DNA of 64,000 nucleotides from Arthrobacter oryzae (lineage in GTDB: Bacteria > Actinomycetota > Actinomycetes > Actinomycetales > Micrococcaceae), in NCBI RefSeq assembly GCF_030718995.1, contig NZ_CP132204.1, positions 2,418,001 to 2,482,000 on the forward strand, written 5' to 3'. Below are positions 16,494 through 24,843 of this stretch, one piece after another. A program made the translations under genes and the position numbers. Under the pieces are notes generated by a model that was not told the origin of the DNA, searched no databases, and was given only the letters and a program-made list of their open reading frames with translations. The stretch's first letter is position 1; each line of letters starts with the position of its first letter.

Positions 16494-17024
16494 GCCGGCC
16501 GGGCCGCGGGAGTGGAAATTTTTCCGTGAAGTCCGGACGGGGGCTGGACATGTGCCATAAGCGGGTACCGGCATTTCAGCAATACCCTTGCCGCTGAATT
16601 TTTGCCTTGGAAAACGGCAGCTGGGGAAAGAATATTCGGCAATGAGGAAATTCTGATCGATCGTTCTGAAAAACACCTGTTATTTTATTGGCATTTGAGA
16701 ATCGTGATTTGAGCCACAATGCGGGATTTCGTCTCACGATGCGGACGATAGCGTCCATTGTTACTTGCAAGTTTTCATTGTTACGTTGCACACTTCAATT
16801 GTGAACAAGAACTCAACAGCACCTGCAGCCGCAGAATCCTGGACCAGCCCACCTGCTGGCGAAGACATGCGCTGTTGTCGAATGCACGCCTAACTTTCCT
16901 ACCCCGAGAAGTTTTTAGGCATTCGCCCTTAGCCCAGCGTCGGGCGCCCCTCCCCAGATCTCATTGCGGGGAAAGACAGCATTCGAGCCGCGATGACGGC
17001 CATTCACATTGAGGTAAGCATTCC
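16494..17024 (+). other. 531-nt AT-richer intergenic leader of the receiver-less regulator gene
   Basis: From about 16560 to 16830 the sequence is visibly richer in A+T than the surrounding coding DNA (for example TGTTATTTTATTGGCATTTGAG). It contains a pair of direct repeats (see 16756-16790) and a GTG-started 30-codon frame (16801-16893) ending MRCCRMHA. I recognise no RNA family. The likely role is the promoter and control region, perhaps with a long 5' UTR, of the gene at 17025. Confidence 0.5.
16756..16790. repeat. direct repeats CATTGTTAC(G)TTGCA
   Basis: CATTGTTACTTGCA begins at 16756 and CATTGTTACGTTGCA begins at 16776, a period of 20 bp or about two helical turns. Two direct half-sites on one face of the helix is how OmpR-type winged-helix proteins usually bind, so this is a candidate operator for the regulator encoded at 17025. 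Binding is inference. Confidence 0.55.
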
Positions 17025-17897
17025 ATGTCAGTTGCATCTGGATACGTCCACATCTCCGTCCGAAACGCCAACAAAGGCGGCCAGCCGTCCGGTCTCCGGC
17101 AGGGATTCGGTGCCCGCCCGGCGTTTGCTCCGGCAGCTCCCGGCAACAGCTTCCCTGCGCCCGGCTACGCGCCGCAGGGCTACAACCCGAACTCCTACGG
17201 CCAGCTCCGTGCCGTTCCCGCCGCCGAGTCCGCACCGCAGACGGAGCCCACCCCCGTGATTGCACCGGCCAACGGCAGCGCCGTCCGCCCCGTGGCGAAC
17301 GAAAATGTTGCCCGTGGATTTGTCCTCTACATGGGCATTGACGAGGAAACCGCAGCAGCAGCCGGTACCTCCATTGCCAAGCTCGCCCAGGAAATCCGCG
17401 CTTACGCACAGTCCCTCGTCTCCGGCGCGGAGAGCTACGCTGCCGTGGCGGTTGCCCCTGCCAGCGCCCCGGGTACCGCGCTCGACGTCGTGCGGTCCAC
17501 CTTCGGCGACCCCACCGTCAACTCCCGCCAGCGCACCGAAACCGCCCGCCTGCCCCAGCCGCAGGATCCCCGGCCGTCGGGCGTCCTCATCGACCTGGCC
17601 CGCCGCGAAGTGCACCTCGACGGCGAATCCCTGAACCTCACGTTCAAGGAGTTCGAACTCCTCAACTACCTCGTGGAAAACGGCACCCGTACCGTAGGCC
17701 GCGACGAACTGCTCGAAGGTCTGTGGCGCAACGCCGAAGAGGTTCCTAACGAGCGCACCATCGACGTCCACATCCGCCGCCTCCGCTCCAAGCTGGGCCG
17801 CCTCGCCAACACCGTCCGTACGGTCCGCGGCCAGGGGTACCGGTTCTACGAGCACCCGGAGGTTGTGGTCTGGGCCGCTCCGGAATACTCGATCTAG
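17025..17897 (+). CDS. winged-helix transcriptional regulator with OmpR-type DNA-binding domain and no receiver
   Basis: 290 aa. Residues 1-90 are Pro/Gly/Ala/Asn rich and look disordered. Residues about 95-160 form a small ordered region (ENVARGFVLYMGIDEETAA). The C-terminal about 185-282 is a complete OmpR/PhoB winged helix: LTFKEFELLNYLVENGTRTV, the recognition helix NERTIDVHIRRLRSKLG and wing TVRGQGYRFYEHPE. No phospho-acceptor receiver domain exists, so activity is not controlled by a partner kinase in the usual way. GAGG sits 10 nt before the ATG. The long AT-rich leader and direct repeats upstream suggest autoregulation. Targets are unknown. Confidence 0.85.
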   Translation: MSVASGYVHISVRNANKGGQPSGLRQGFGARPAFAPAAPGNSFPAPGYAPQGYNPNSYGQLRAVPAAESAPQTEPTPVIAPANGSAVRPVANENVARGFVLYMGIDEETAAAAGTSIAKLAQEIRAYAQSLVSGAESYAAVAVAPASAPGTALDVVRSTFGDPTVNSRQRTETARLPQPQDPRPSGVLIDLARREVHLDGESLNLTFKEFELLNYLVENGTRTVGRDELLEGLWRNAEEVPNERTIDVHIRRLRSKLGRLANTVRTVRGQGYRFYEHPEVVVWAAPEYSI

Positions 17898-17912
17898 TCT
17901 TAGCTCCGCGTA

Positions 17913-17948
17913 AAAGCGCCCGTTCCCTTTCTTGGGGACGGGCGCTTT
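17913..17948 (+). terminator. intrinsic terminator
   Basis: A stem AAAGCGCCCGT-TCCC pairs with GGGGACGGGCGCTTT around a short TTTCTT loop and is followed by CGCTTTCG. It ends the regulator transcript 15 nt after the stop codon. Confidence 0.8.
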
Positions 17949-18065
17949 CGCTTTCGCAGCACGATCCCTCGGGGGTATGTGCCTCCGGCTTAGTTCCTAT
18001 GGCCCTGTTGGCTCCATGTGGGGCGGCGTAGGCTCTGAGCGTCCATCCGACGATCAGGAGGAGCT

Positions 18066-18269
18066 ATGTCTGTTGCACGTATTACCACCCTGAGTGCTAA
18101 CTCGAAGACCTCGTTCGATGCTGCCATCAAAGAGGGGATTGACCGGGCCAATAAGACGTTGCGAAACGTCACCGGGGCGTGGGTCAAGGAACAGAAGATC
18201 GAAATCGCGGACGGCGCCGTCGTCGCCTGGCACGTCGTGCTGGAAGTGACCTTCGTGCTGGACGACTGA
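18066..18269 (+). CDS. dodecin (flavin-binding dodecameric protein)
   Basis: 67 aa, exact dodecin length. The pattern VARITTLSANSKTSFDAAIKEG, then the short helix and the C-terminal strands (WHVVLEVTFVLDD) match the dodecin fold. Dodecins form hollow 12-mers that store or buffer FMN, riboflavin or CoA. AGGAGGAGCT directly precedes the ATG and a TAGGCT hexamer about 35 nt upstream may be its -10. It is monocistronic in appearance. Confidence 0.92.
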   Translation: MSVARITTLSANSKTSFDAAIKEGIDRANKTLRNVTGAWVKEQKIEIADGAVVAWHVVLEVTFVLDD

Positions 18270-18314
18270 CCCCGGTGCAGGGCGGCCGTGGCCCGGTGGC
18301 CAGGGCCGCCGCAC

Positions 18315-18320
18315 TAGGAT
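18315..18320 (+). promoter_or_regulatory. predicted -10 of a leaderless SixA-like gene
   Basis: TAGGAT ends 6 nt before the ATG at 18327, and no ribosome binding site is present. No clear -35 is visible. Confidence 0.5.
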
Positions 18321-18326
18321 TGGTGC

Positions 18327-18854
18327 ATGAGCGAGCATCACATCAGGCGGCTGGTCCTCATGCGGCACTCCAAGGCCGATTGGCCCGGGGGCGTGCCGGA
18401 CCACGAGCGGCCGCTGGAAGAGCGCGGCCACCGCGAGGCGCCCCTCGCCGGCAAATGGCTGCGCAAACACGGAGTCGTTCCAGACTTCATTCTCTGTTCC
18501 AGCGCGCTCCGGACCCGGCAGACGTGCACGTGGGTGTGCGCGGAACTGGGCGACCAGGCCCCGACGCCGAAACTCGAGGACGGCCTCTACGGCGCGTCCG
18601 CGCTGCGCATGCTGACGGTGATCAACCACGTCCCGGACACCGTGACCACACTGATGGTGATTTCCCATATGCCCGGAGTGCAGGACCTTGCCATGCACCT
18701 GGCGTCACGCGATTCCAACCACGATGCCTACATGGACGCCGCCACAAGGTTTCCCACCAGCGGCCTGACCGTGCTGGAAACCGAAAAGACCTGGGCTGAG
18801 CTGGACGGCCAGGACGCCCGGCTCACGCACTTCAAGGTGCCGCGGGCGCACTAA
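18327..18854 (+). CDS. SixA-like histidine phosphatase
   Basis: 175 aa. The catalytic phosphohistidine motif is RLVLMRHSKADW near the N-terminus, with the second conserved Arg in SSALRTRQT and the later His in VISHMPGVQDL. SixA proteins dephosphorylate phosphohistidine on signalling or PTS proteins; the wider branch also contains small-molecule phosphatases. About 175 residues is the size of a SixA-type protein rather than a phosphoglycerate mutase. There is no obvious partner gene. Confidence 0.88.
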   Translation: MSEHHIRRLVLMRHSKADWPGGVPDHERPLEERGHREAPLAGKWLRKHGVVPDFILCSSALRTRQTCTWVCAELGDQAPTPKLEDGLYGASALRMLTVINHVPDTVTTLMVISHMPGVQDLAMHLASRDSNHDAYMDAATRFPTSGLTVLETEKTWAELDGQDARLTHFKVPRAH

Positions 18855-18943
18855 CGGCTTTCCCGCCGTCTTCATGGTCAGCGCGGGGTTTGTGATGTTT
18901 ACTGGAGATATTCGTCGGCGGCCCAGGTTAGAAGGAGATCATC

Positions 18944-19765
18944 GTGGACTCAGGACAGCTTGTGGGGATCATTATCGGCGTTGTTGTGGTGGTTGCGATC
19001 ATCGCAGCGGTGCTGTTCTTCAACCGGCGGCGAAAAGTGGAGGCGGACAGGAAGCGCGCCGCGGAAATGCGTGAAAAAGCCAAGGCAGACGAGCTTGGAG
19101 CTCGGGACCGCGAGGCCAAAGCCGCCCGTGCCGAGGCCGATGCCAAGCAGGCCGAGGTTGAGGCGGAACGGCTGCGCCGGGACGCCCGTGAGAAGCAAGC
19201 GGAAGCCGAACGCGTGCGGGCTGCGTCGCAGGAGCAGCTCCGCAAAGCCGATGAGGTTGATCCGGACGTCGTCACCGCCGACCGGCGCGACGTCGACGAC
19301 CGCCATGACGCCGAGCGTGACACAGTCCGGCGCGACGCCGACCTGCACCACGCCGACCACCACCACGCCGAGCATGACGCCGACAGGCGCGTTGAGACTG
19401 CTCCTGCCCAGCCGCTGACGCGTGCAGAAGCCGGAACCCGCGGCCGCGGGGACAACGTTCCGGCCGCCGCTGCCCCCGGGACAGCTGAAACCCGCACTCC
19501 TGAAGCACACATCCCTGAACCCCACACCCCTGAAACCCGCACCGCACAACCGGGCACGACGGAACCGGGCACACCCCGGCAGCAGGACGACGCCGGCCGT
19601 GCCGCCTCCGAACGCACCGATGCTGAACACACAGCTGCTGAACGCACCGCTTCCGAACGCGAGGCTGCTGAGCGTGCTGCTGCCCAGCGCGACGCCGCCA
19701 AGCGTGACGCCGGTCCTGATCGCGGGGCGGACGGGGCTCCCGGAGAGCGCCCGCGGAACCTCTGA
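18944..19765 (+). CDS. membrane-anchored coiled-coil protein with low-complexity charged tail
   Basis: 273 aa from a GTG preceded by GAAGGAG. One membrane helix (about 5-26) is followed by basic RRRK, then a charged heptad-like helix to about residue 105 (Ala/Glu/Arg/Lys), a His/Asp-rich stretch (about 125-147, DLHHADHHHAEHD), and tandem short repeats of the types PExHxPE/TPETRT and AERTASERE. Part of the tail is encoded by imperfect DNA repeats. I recognise no family function. The anchor and long helix suggest a structural or scaffold role at the inner membrane; the His cluster could bind metal. Confidence 0.7.
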   Translation: MDSGQLVGIIIGVVVVVAIIAAVLFFNRRRKVEADRKRAAEMREKAKADELGARDREAKAARAEADAKQAEVEAERLRRDAREKQAEAERVRAASQEQLRKADEVDPDVVTADRRDVDDRHDAERDTVRRDADLHHADHHHAEHDADRRVETAPAQPLTRAEAGTRGRGDNVPAAAAPGTAETRTPEAHIPEPHTPETRTAQPGTTEPGTPRQQDDAGRAASERTDAEHTAAERTASEREAAERAAAQRDAAKRDAGPDRGADGAPGERPRNL

Positions 19766-19810
19766 GCCAGCGTCCTCTGACGCGCAAGCCCTGAACCGGC
19801 AGCCCGGAGC

Positions 19811-20899
19811 GTGAACCTTCGCCATTCCGCCCTTGCGGTCCTCGTGGCCGTCCTGTGGGGCGCCAACTTCGTTGCGATCGACCTTGGCCTGCACGCCAAC
19901 GGCACCGAAGTGCCGCCGATGCTCTTTGTCGCTATGCGCTTCGTGCTGGTGGTCTTCCCCTGGATCTTCTTCATCCGCAGGCCCGATGTCAGCTGGCGGG
20001 CCATCCTCGGTGTCGGCCTCTTCATGAGCGCCGGACAATTCGGCCTCCTCTACCTGGCCATGGCTCTGGGCATGCCCGCAGGGCTTGCCTCGCTGGTCCT
20101 GCAGGCGCAAGTGCTGCTGACCGTTCTGCTGGCGGCCGGAATCCTTGGCGAGCGTCCTAGCGGCAGGCAATTCGCCGGCGTCGTCCTCGGGGTGGCCGGA
20201 CTCGCGGTGGTAGCGGTCGGCCGCAGCATGGTGGCGCCGGTCCTCCCCCTGATCATCGTCCTGGCGGCGGCGCTGTCCTGGGCTGCAGGAAATATCGTGG
20301 CCCGGCAGGCGAAGGCTTCCTCCGGACTGGGGCTGGTGGTGTGGTCGGGAGCCGTGGTTCCGCTGCCGCTCATCGGCCTGTCACTGCTGATCGACGGGCC
20401 GGCTGCCGTGGGCTCCACTCTGGCGGGACTGGAACTGGTGACCATCCTCAGCGCCATCTACACGGCCGTTCTCGGTTCGCTGGTGGGCTACGGAATCTGG
20501 AACTGGCTCCTGGGCATCTACCCCTCATCCGCGGTGGTCCCCTTTACGCTGCTTGTCCCGGTGGTAGGCATGACGACGGCGTGGCTGGTCCTGGGCGAGG
20601 TCCCTTCAGCGGCCGAGGTTGCCGGCGGACTCCTGCTGCTTGCCGGCGTGGCCATCGCCGTTCTCCGGCCCGGCAGTCAGGGCGCCACCCCTGGCCAGCG
20701 ACGGTGGCATGCTCAACGCCGCGATGTGGCCTTTGCTGGCGACTTGGGCGACGGTTTGGGCGCAGACTTAGGCGCAGCGGACTTGGGAACAGGCCGGGCC
20801 GCACGCGCGGCGGGGGCCTTGGCCGTGGACGACGCCGATGCGGGCCGCTTGGCAGGGGCCCGGACGGCACCTGACGCGGACGCCGGAACCCGCCCGTAG
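19811..20899 (+). CDS. EamA/DMT-family transporter with unusual C-terminal extension
   Basis: Residues 1 to about 295 form a normal ten-helix DMT transporter with two EamA repeats (AVLWGANFVAIDLGL and ALSWAAGNIVARQAK mark their starts). Family members export amino acids or other metabolites; the substrate is not known. The frame then runs on for about 65 residues of Gly/Ala/Asp-rich sequence that lies antisense to the end of the gene at 20713-21405. EamA proteins usually end near residue 295-310, so this tail may come from loss of the original stop. GTG start with CGGAGC just upstream. Confidence 0.85.
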   Translation: MNLRHSALAVLVAVLWGANFVAIDLGLHANGTEVPPMLFVAMRFVLVVFPWIFFIRRPDVSWRAILGVGLFMSAGQFGLLYLAMALGMPAGLASLVLQAQVLLTVLLAAGILGERPSGRQFAGVVLGVAGLAVVAVGRSMVAPVLPLIIVLAAALSWAAGNIVARQAKASSGLGLVVWSGAVVPLPLIGLSLLIDGPAAVGSTLAGLELVTILSAIYTAVLGSLVGYGIWNWLLGIYPSSAVVPFTLLVPVVGMTTAWLVLGEVPSAAEVAGGLLLLAGVAIAVLRPGSQGATPGQRRWHAQRRDVAFAGDLGDGLGADLGAADLGTGRAARAAGALAVDDADAGRLAGARTAPDADAGTRP

Positions 20900-21405
20900 G
20901 TGGTCCCCGCAGCCGCGCGGGAGCCCGGCCGGGCAACCGGCCGCCGGGCGGCGGTTCCGGGGCTGCGCCGTCCGGATCGGGTGCGTCCTGCCTGGCTCCG
21001 TCCGGATCGGAGCCGCTTACCGGCCGGCCACACAGCGCCCGCGAACAGAACCAGGAGCGTCCCCGCCCCGGTGACCGCAGCGAGGTAGAAGTAGATGTCC
21101 GAGTCCTGGGTGGTTACAGCCGCTCCCAGCGCATCCGGCGCCGCGGTGAAAGCCAGACCCCACATACGCAGGAACGCGATGGCGAAGCCGATGAACAGGC
21201 TGGTGCCGATGCCGCCCGTCAGCAGGGCAAGGTGGCGTCCCCGTGCCACCACCTGGATGACGCAGGCAAGGTAGCCCACGGCCACCGCCCCGAGGAACGT
21301 GAACAGCACGGCCTCTTCGAGCGTTATCGCGGTCAGCACCAGGAGCCCCGCGGCGGCACAGGCCGCTGCGATGGCTATCCGTCCGCTGTTACCCATGTGG
21401 CGCAT
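20713..21405 (-). CDS. four-helix membrane protein with basic Ala/Pro/Lys tail
   Basis: 230 aa. Residues 1 to about 130 hold four hydrophobic helices (about 9-27, 30-52, 60-80 and 105-127). The rest is strongly basic and low in complexity (KRLRSGRSQAGRTRSG, KSAAPKSAPKPSPKSPAK). I recognise no family. The last 187 nt overlap the tail of the convergent EamA gene. A basic tail on the cytoplasmic side could bind nucleic acid or acidic lipid, but this is speculation. Confidence 0.7.
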   Translation of the reverse strand: MRHMGNSGRIAIAAACAAAGLLVLTAITLEEAVLFTFLGAVAVGYLACVIQVVARGRHLALLTGGIGTSLFIGFAIAFLRMWGLAFTAAPDALGAAVTTQDSDIYFYLAAVTGAGTLLVLFAGAVWPAGKRLRSGRSQAGRTRSGRRSPGTAARRPVARPGSRAAAGTTYGRVPASASGAVRAPAKRPASASSTAKAPAARAARPVPKSAAPKSAPKPSPKSPAKATSRR

Positions 21406-21429
21406 GTGACTTATCTTCCCCGATGCGGG

Positions 21430-22047
21430 CTACTTCCGGACGTAGCCACGCATGATTGCCATAATGGCCGCGACGCTTTGTTCGCGGGTGCGTTCAGGGT
21501 TGTAGGTCTGGCGGTCCAGTCCCACCACGAAGCACGCGCCGAAGATGGCAGTCTCCAGGCTGCCCCGGGAGATGGACTCGTCGACGGGGTACCGGGCGGC
21601 CACGTCCTCGATGGCGGCGCCGATAACCTCCAGCAGGCGGCTCCGGAGCTCCGCGAAGGTATCCTGCCATTCACTGGGAATCCGCCAGTTCTCGCTGACC
21701 CAGAGCCTGGCAAACGACGGATATTCGGCCATGAAGTCCATCGCCTGGCCGATCATCGCGTCCATGGCGTGCAAAGGATCGGCGGAAGGATCCTGCACGC
21801 TCACCAGACGGGCGTGGAGGATGTCCACGCCATGGCGCAGCAGTTGGGCGATCAAATCGGACTTGCTGCCGAAGTTGTAATACACCGTCCCTTTCGAGAC
21901 GCCTGCTGCGGCCGCGATCTCGTCCACGGTGACGCCGGCCGCTCCGCGTTGGCCAATCAGCTCCATGGAGGCATCGAACAGCTTCTGCTTCGTGGCATTG
22001 GTCCGGGCCGGCCGGAGCTTCTTTTCGCCGGCCTCCTGCATGCTCAT
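21430..22047 (-). CDS. TetR-family transcriptional regulator
   Basis: 205 aa. The helix-turn-helix is VTVDEIAAAAGVSKGTVYYNF. The C-terminal part holds the variable ligand pocket, with an FMAEYPSFARLWVSE region. Its ATG overlaps the YhgE stop by 4 nt (ATGA), so it is the last gene of the degenerate-ATPase/YhgE operon. A perfect palindrome of TetR type lies inside the promoter spacer of that operon (24854-24869), so it most likely represses itself and the two membrane-system genes. Confidence 0.92.
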   Translation of the reverse strand: MSMQEAGEKKLRPARTNATKQKLFDASMELIGQRGAAGVTVDEIAAAAGVSKGTVYYNFGSKSDLIAQLLRHGVDILHARLVSVQDPSADPLHAMDAMIGQAMDFMAEYPSFARLWVSENWRIPSEWQDTFAELRSRLLEVIGAAIEDVAARYPVDESISRGSLETAIFGACFVVGLDRQTYNPERTREQSVAAIMAIMRGYVRK

Positions 22048-24080
22048 ACGGCGATCTCCGGTTTCAGGGACTTCAAGGTCCAGAACTTGTGCTTGTGGAC
22101 GGCCAGCGTTGACAGCGCGGCCCCCAGCACAGTGTAGCCAAGCAGGCCCGCCACGGTGGGCAGGATCATGGACAGGTCCGCGCCGTAGATCAGGTGGCGC
22201 ATGCCGGTCACCACGTAACCCATGGGGAGGACCTCGTGCACCACGTGCAGGGGCTGGGGCGTCGTCTGCCACGGGAACGTGCCGCCGGAAGAAACCAGCT
22301 GGAGCACCAGCAGGATCAGCACCACCAGCTTCCCCGGGGAACCGAGCAAGGCAACGATGCCCTGGATGATGGCACTGAACGCCATTGCCGCCGCCAGCAT
22401 GAACAGCCACATCAGCACCGGGTGGGCGGGGTTGAGGCCGAGCGCCAGGTCCACCACCAGGGTGAGCAGGCTCGCCTGGATGACGGAGACGGCCAGGAAA
22501 GGCAGCCAGCCGCCGAGCGCGATCTTCCAAGCCGGCGCGTTGGAGGCCAGTGCCCGCTGGGTGACGGGCCGCATGGCCTGGATCAGCATGAAGATGCCGA
22601 TCCAGAGCGCCAGGGTCAGGAAGAAGGGTGCCAGGCCTGCCCCGTAGGACCCGGCCTTCGCCTGTGAGACGTTGCTGACGGCCACGGGATCGGCCATGAC
22701 CTGTGACAGGCTGCTCTTCTGGGCGTCATCCGGATGAGGCACCTGGCCGGCGCCCTTCGCCAGTTCGGAGGCCAGGGTGGCCGCTCCGGAAGCAGCCGTT
22801 GCGGCGCCGTCCTCAAGCTGCGCCGCACCGCCGTCGAGCGTCTTGGCTCCTTCGGCCAGCTTCGCGGTGCCGTCAACGGCGCTTTGCTCGCCCGCGGCCA
22901 AGGCGGAGGACCCGGTGCGGAGCTGGTCAGCGCCCGAGGACGCCTGGGAGATGGCGCCGGTCAGGGCGGGCGTGGCCGCCGCCAGCTTGGCCGCGCCGTC
23001 GCTCACGGCGGCCGAGCCGTCCGCCAGTTGCTGGATCTGCGCCGCGTCGGACTGAAGCTTGGCCTTGGCGTCGGCCACGGGGCCGGAGGCCGCCGCTGTG
23101 TCGAAGTCCGCCAGGATGCTGTCCGCCTGCGCCTGGGTGATGATCCCGGCGGCCATCAGCCTGCCGTTGGACTCCACCACCCGGTTGCGCAGGCCTTGGT
23201 CCGCCGCGTCCAATTGCCCGACGACGTCCTGCACCTTCGTGTTCAGCGTCGCGTTCCCGGCGGCCACCTGGGCGGCGCCTGCTGCCAGCTTTTGCGAATC
23301 GGCCGGCAGGGAAGCAGTCTTGTCCTCGAGCTGGCCGAGCCCGTCGCTGAGCCGCGCCGCACCGGCATCCAGCTGGCTGGCGCCGTCGCGCAGCTTGACC
23401 TGCCCCGCGTAGAGCTCGCCGGCGCCGGTGCTCAGCTGCGCGGTGCCGCCATGCAGGGTCACCGTGCCGTCATGGAGCTTGCTGACGCCGTCGGACAGCT
23501 GCCCGGCGCCGTCGGCCGCCTTGGCCATCCGGGTATGGATCGTGCCGAAACCGGTGAGCAGCTGGTTCGCGGTTTCCTGGCCCACTTCCTTGGCCACGCT
23601 TGAGTGGACGGCAGTGGTCAGCTTGTCCACGATAGTGCTCAGCAGGTAGTTGTTGGCGTCGTTCGTGGTCACGTTCAGCATGGCTTGGCTGGCGGCGTCG
23701 AAGCTGCCCGGGGAGACGAGGTTGGCGGAGAAATCCTTGGGGATCTTCAGGGCGAAGGCGTACTTTCCGCTGCTCACCCCCTGATCCGCCTCGTCGGCTG
23801 AGTCCACGGACTGCCAGTTGAACACGTGCCCGTCAATCAGGCTGTCCGCAACGTCCCGTCCGGCCTGCAGCCGCGCTCCGTCGCCGGAGGTGGCGCCCGT
23901 ATCCTCCACCACCAGGGCGGCGTCGATCTGGTCCAGGTTGCTGTACGGATCCCAGTTGGCGTAGAGGTACACCGCGCCGTAGAGCAGCGGGACCATGGTC
24001 AGGGCAAGGATGGTCAGCTTGGGCAGCAGCCCGCCGGTCATGCGCTTGAGTTCGGAGCGGGCCAGCCGCAGCACAGTCAC
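22044..24080 (-). CDS. YhgE/Pip-family membrane protein
   Basis: 678 aa. One helix at about 20-42 (LTMVPLLYGAVYLYANWDPYSN), then a large extracytoplasmic region and about five C-terminal helices (about 485-670). The extracellular part contains many 7-residue repeats of the L-x-D-G-x-x type (about 195-260 and 350-425), as in YhgE and phage-infection protein (Pip). The C-terminal half resembles ABC-2 type permeases. The GTG start overlaps the ATPase-like gene (GTGA) and the stop overlaps tetR. In Gram-positive bacteria, relatives are linked to phage receptor function and type VII-like secretion or lipid export; the role here is open. Confidence 0.88.
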   Translation of the reverse strand: MTVLRLARSELKRMTGGLLPKLTILALTMVPLLYGAVYLYANWDPYSNLDQIDAALVVEDTGATSGDGARLQAGRDVADSLIDGHVFNWQSVDSADEADQGVSSGKYAFALKIPKDFSANLVSPGSFDAASQAMLNVTTNDANNYLLSTIVDKLTTAVHSSVAKEVGQETANQLLTGFGTIHTRMAKAADGAGQLSDGVSKLHDGTVTLHGGTAQLSTGAGELYAGQVKLRDGASQLDAGAARLSDGLGQLEDKTASLPADSQKLAAGAAQVAAGNATLNTKVQDVVGQLDAADQGLRNRVVESNGRLMAAGIITQAQADSILADFDTAAASGPVADAKAKLQSDAAQIQQLADGSAAVSDGAAKLAAATPALTGAISQASSGADQLRTGSSALAAGEQSAVDGTAKLAEGAKTLDGGAAQLEDGAATAASGAATLASELAKGAGQVPHPDDAQKSSLSQVMADPVAVSNVSQAKAGSYGAGLAPFFLTLALWIGIFMLIQAMRPVTQRALASNAPAWKIALGGWLPFLAVSVIQASLLTLVVDLALGLNPAHPVLMWLFMLAAAMAFSAIIQGIVALLGSPGKLVVLILLVLQLVSSGGTFPWQTTPQPLHVVHEVLPMGYVVTGMRHLIYGADLSMILPTVAGLLGYTVLGAALSTLAVHKHKFWTLKSLKPEIAV

Positions 24081-24814
24081 TTGGCATCCTCTGTTTCGGT
24101 TTCGGGGGTGGAGTTTTTGTCCACATCAAGGGACTCGGAGGCCGTTTTGCCCACGTTATCTGGACAAAAACTCCCGGGTGCGGGGGAGCGGGGAACGGCG
24201 TTGCCGATCACCGCGGCGGTGCCCGTCCAGTCGTCCGGGAGGGCAGCAACGGTGGCGACGACGGCGAGGGGCCGGCCGCCGTCGTACGCCAGTTCCTCGA
24301 GCCGCGGCAGCCAGTCCGCGGGATCCGCGCTGTGCCGGTCGGGGGAGTCCACCACGAGGAGGTCCGTGTGCGGGTTGGCGAGTGCCAGGGCTGTGAGCAG
24401 TTCGATGCGCCGGGCCGGGGCAAGCTGCTCGGTCCACAGGCCGGCGATGTCCTCGAACCGGTTGACCTTGAGCCACGGTTTGCTGGGCAGGGCGCCGCGG
24501 TAGCGCCGGGGGATCAGGGCGAGGTCTTCTGTCACGAGGTCCCGCACGCTCAGGTGCTGTTCGGGCTCATTGACCCCCGGGGCGTCCACGAGGGAACTGG
24601 CCAGCCGGAGGCCCCTGGTCTTCGGCAGGCCGTCCCAGAGGAGCTCGCCGGACGACGGTTTCATCCGGCCGCTGACGGTGAGCGCCAGCGCAGTCCGATG
24701 GTCCTGGCGGGCGCCGGAAACCAGCACAAGCTCGCCGCGCCGTGCCTGGAACGACGTGGGCGGGAGCAAATCATCCCGCCGGCCTTTCACATGAAGCTGT
24801 CGAACCGAGAGCAT
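24077..24814 (-). CDS. degenerate ABC-transporter ATPase-like protein
   Basis: 245 aa from the ATG at 24814, with GAAAGG 6 nt upstream; a TTG ten codons earlier has no ribosome site. The overall order matches an ABC ATPase: LVSGARQDHRTALALTVSGR at the P-loop position, a Q-loop-like region, LAPARRIELLTALALANP at the signature position, and LLVVDSPD at Walker B. However, the P-loop lacks GxxGxGK[ST], the LSGGQ signature is replaced and the Walker B glutamate is Ser. The last 30 residues are partly encoded by a dispersed palindromic repeat (24110-24174). It is coupled to YhgE and probably works as a non-hydrolysing or regulatory partner. Confidence 0.75.
   Translation of the reverse strand: MLSVRQLHVKGRRDDLLPPTSFQARRGELVLVSGARQDHRTALALTVSGRMKPSSGELLWDGLPKTRGLRLASSLVDAPGVNEPEQHLSVRDLVTEDLALIPRRYRGALPSKPWLKVNRFEDIAGLWTEQLAPARRIELLTALALANPHTDLLVVDSPDRHSADPADWLPRLEELAYDGGRPLAVVATVAALPDDWTGTAAVIGNAVPRSPAPGSFCPDNVGKTASESLDVDKNSTPETETEDAK
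24110..24174. repeat. dispersed palindromic repeat, copy A (inside a CDS)
   Basis: Perfect 14-bp arms GGAGTTTTTGTCCA (24110-24123) and TGGACAAAAACTCC (24161-24174) flank a 37-nt centre. The right arm, extended to 20 nt (24154-24173), is identical to the reverse complement of 29661-29680 in copy B. It lies in frame in the 3' end of the ATPase-like gene and encodes its Ser/Asp/Asn-rich tail. Confidence 0.8.
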
Positions 24815-24843
24815 GGAAGCCTTTCGCAGTGGGTACTGCGTCA

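Noticed and set aside
24077-24814. Calling this a functional ABC ATPase
   Set aside because: P-loop Lys, signature and Walker B Glu are all absent.
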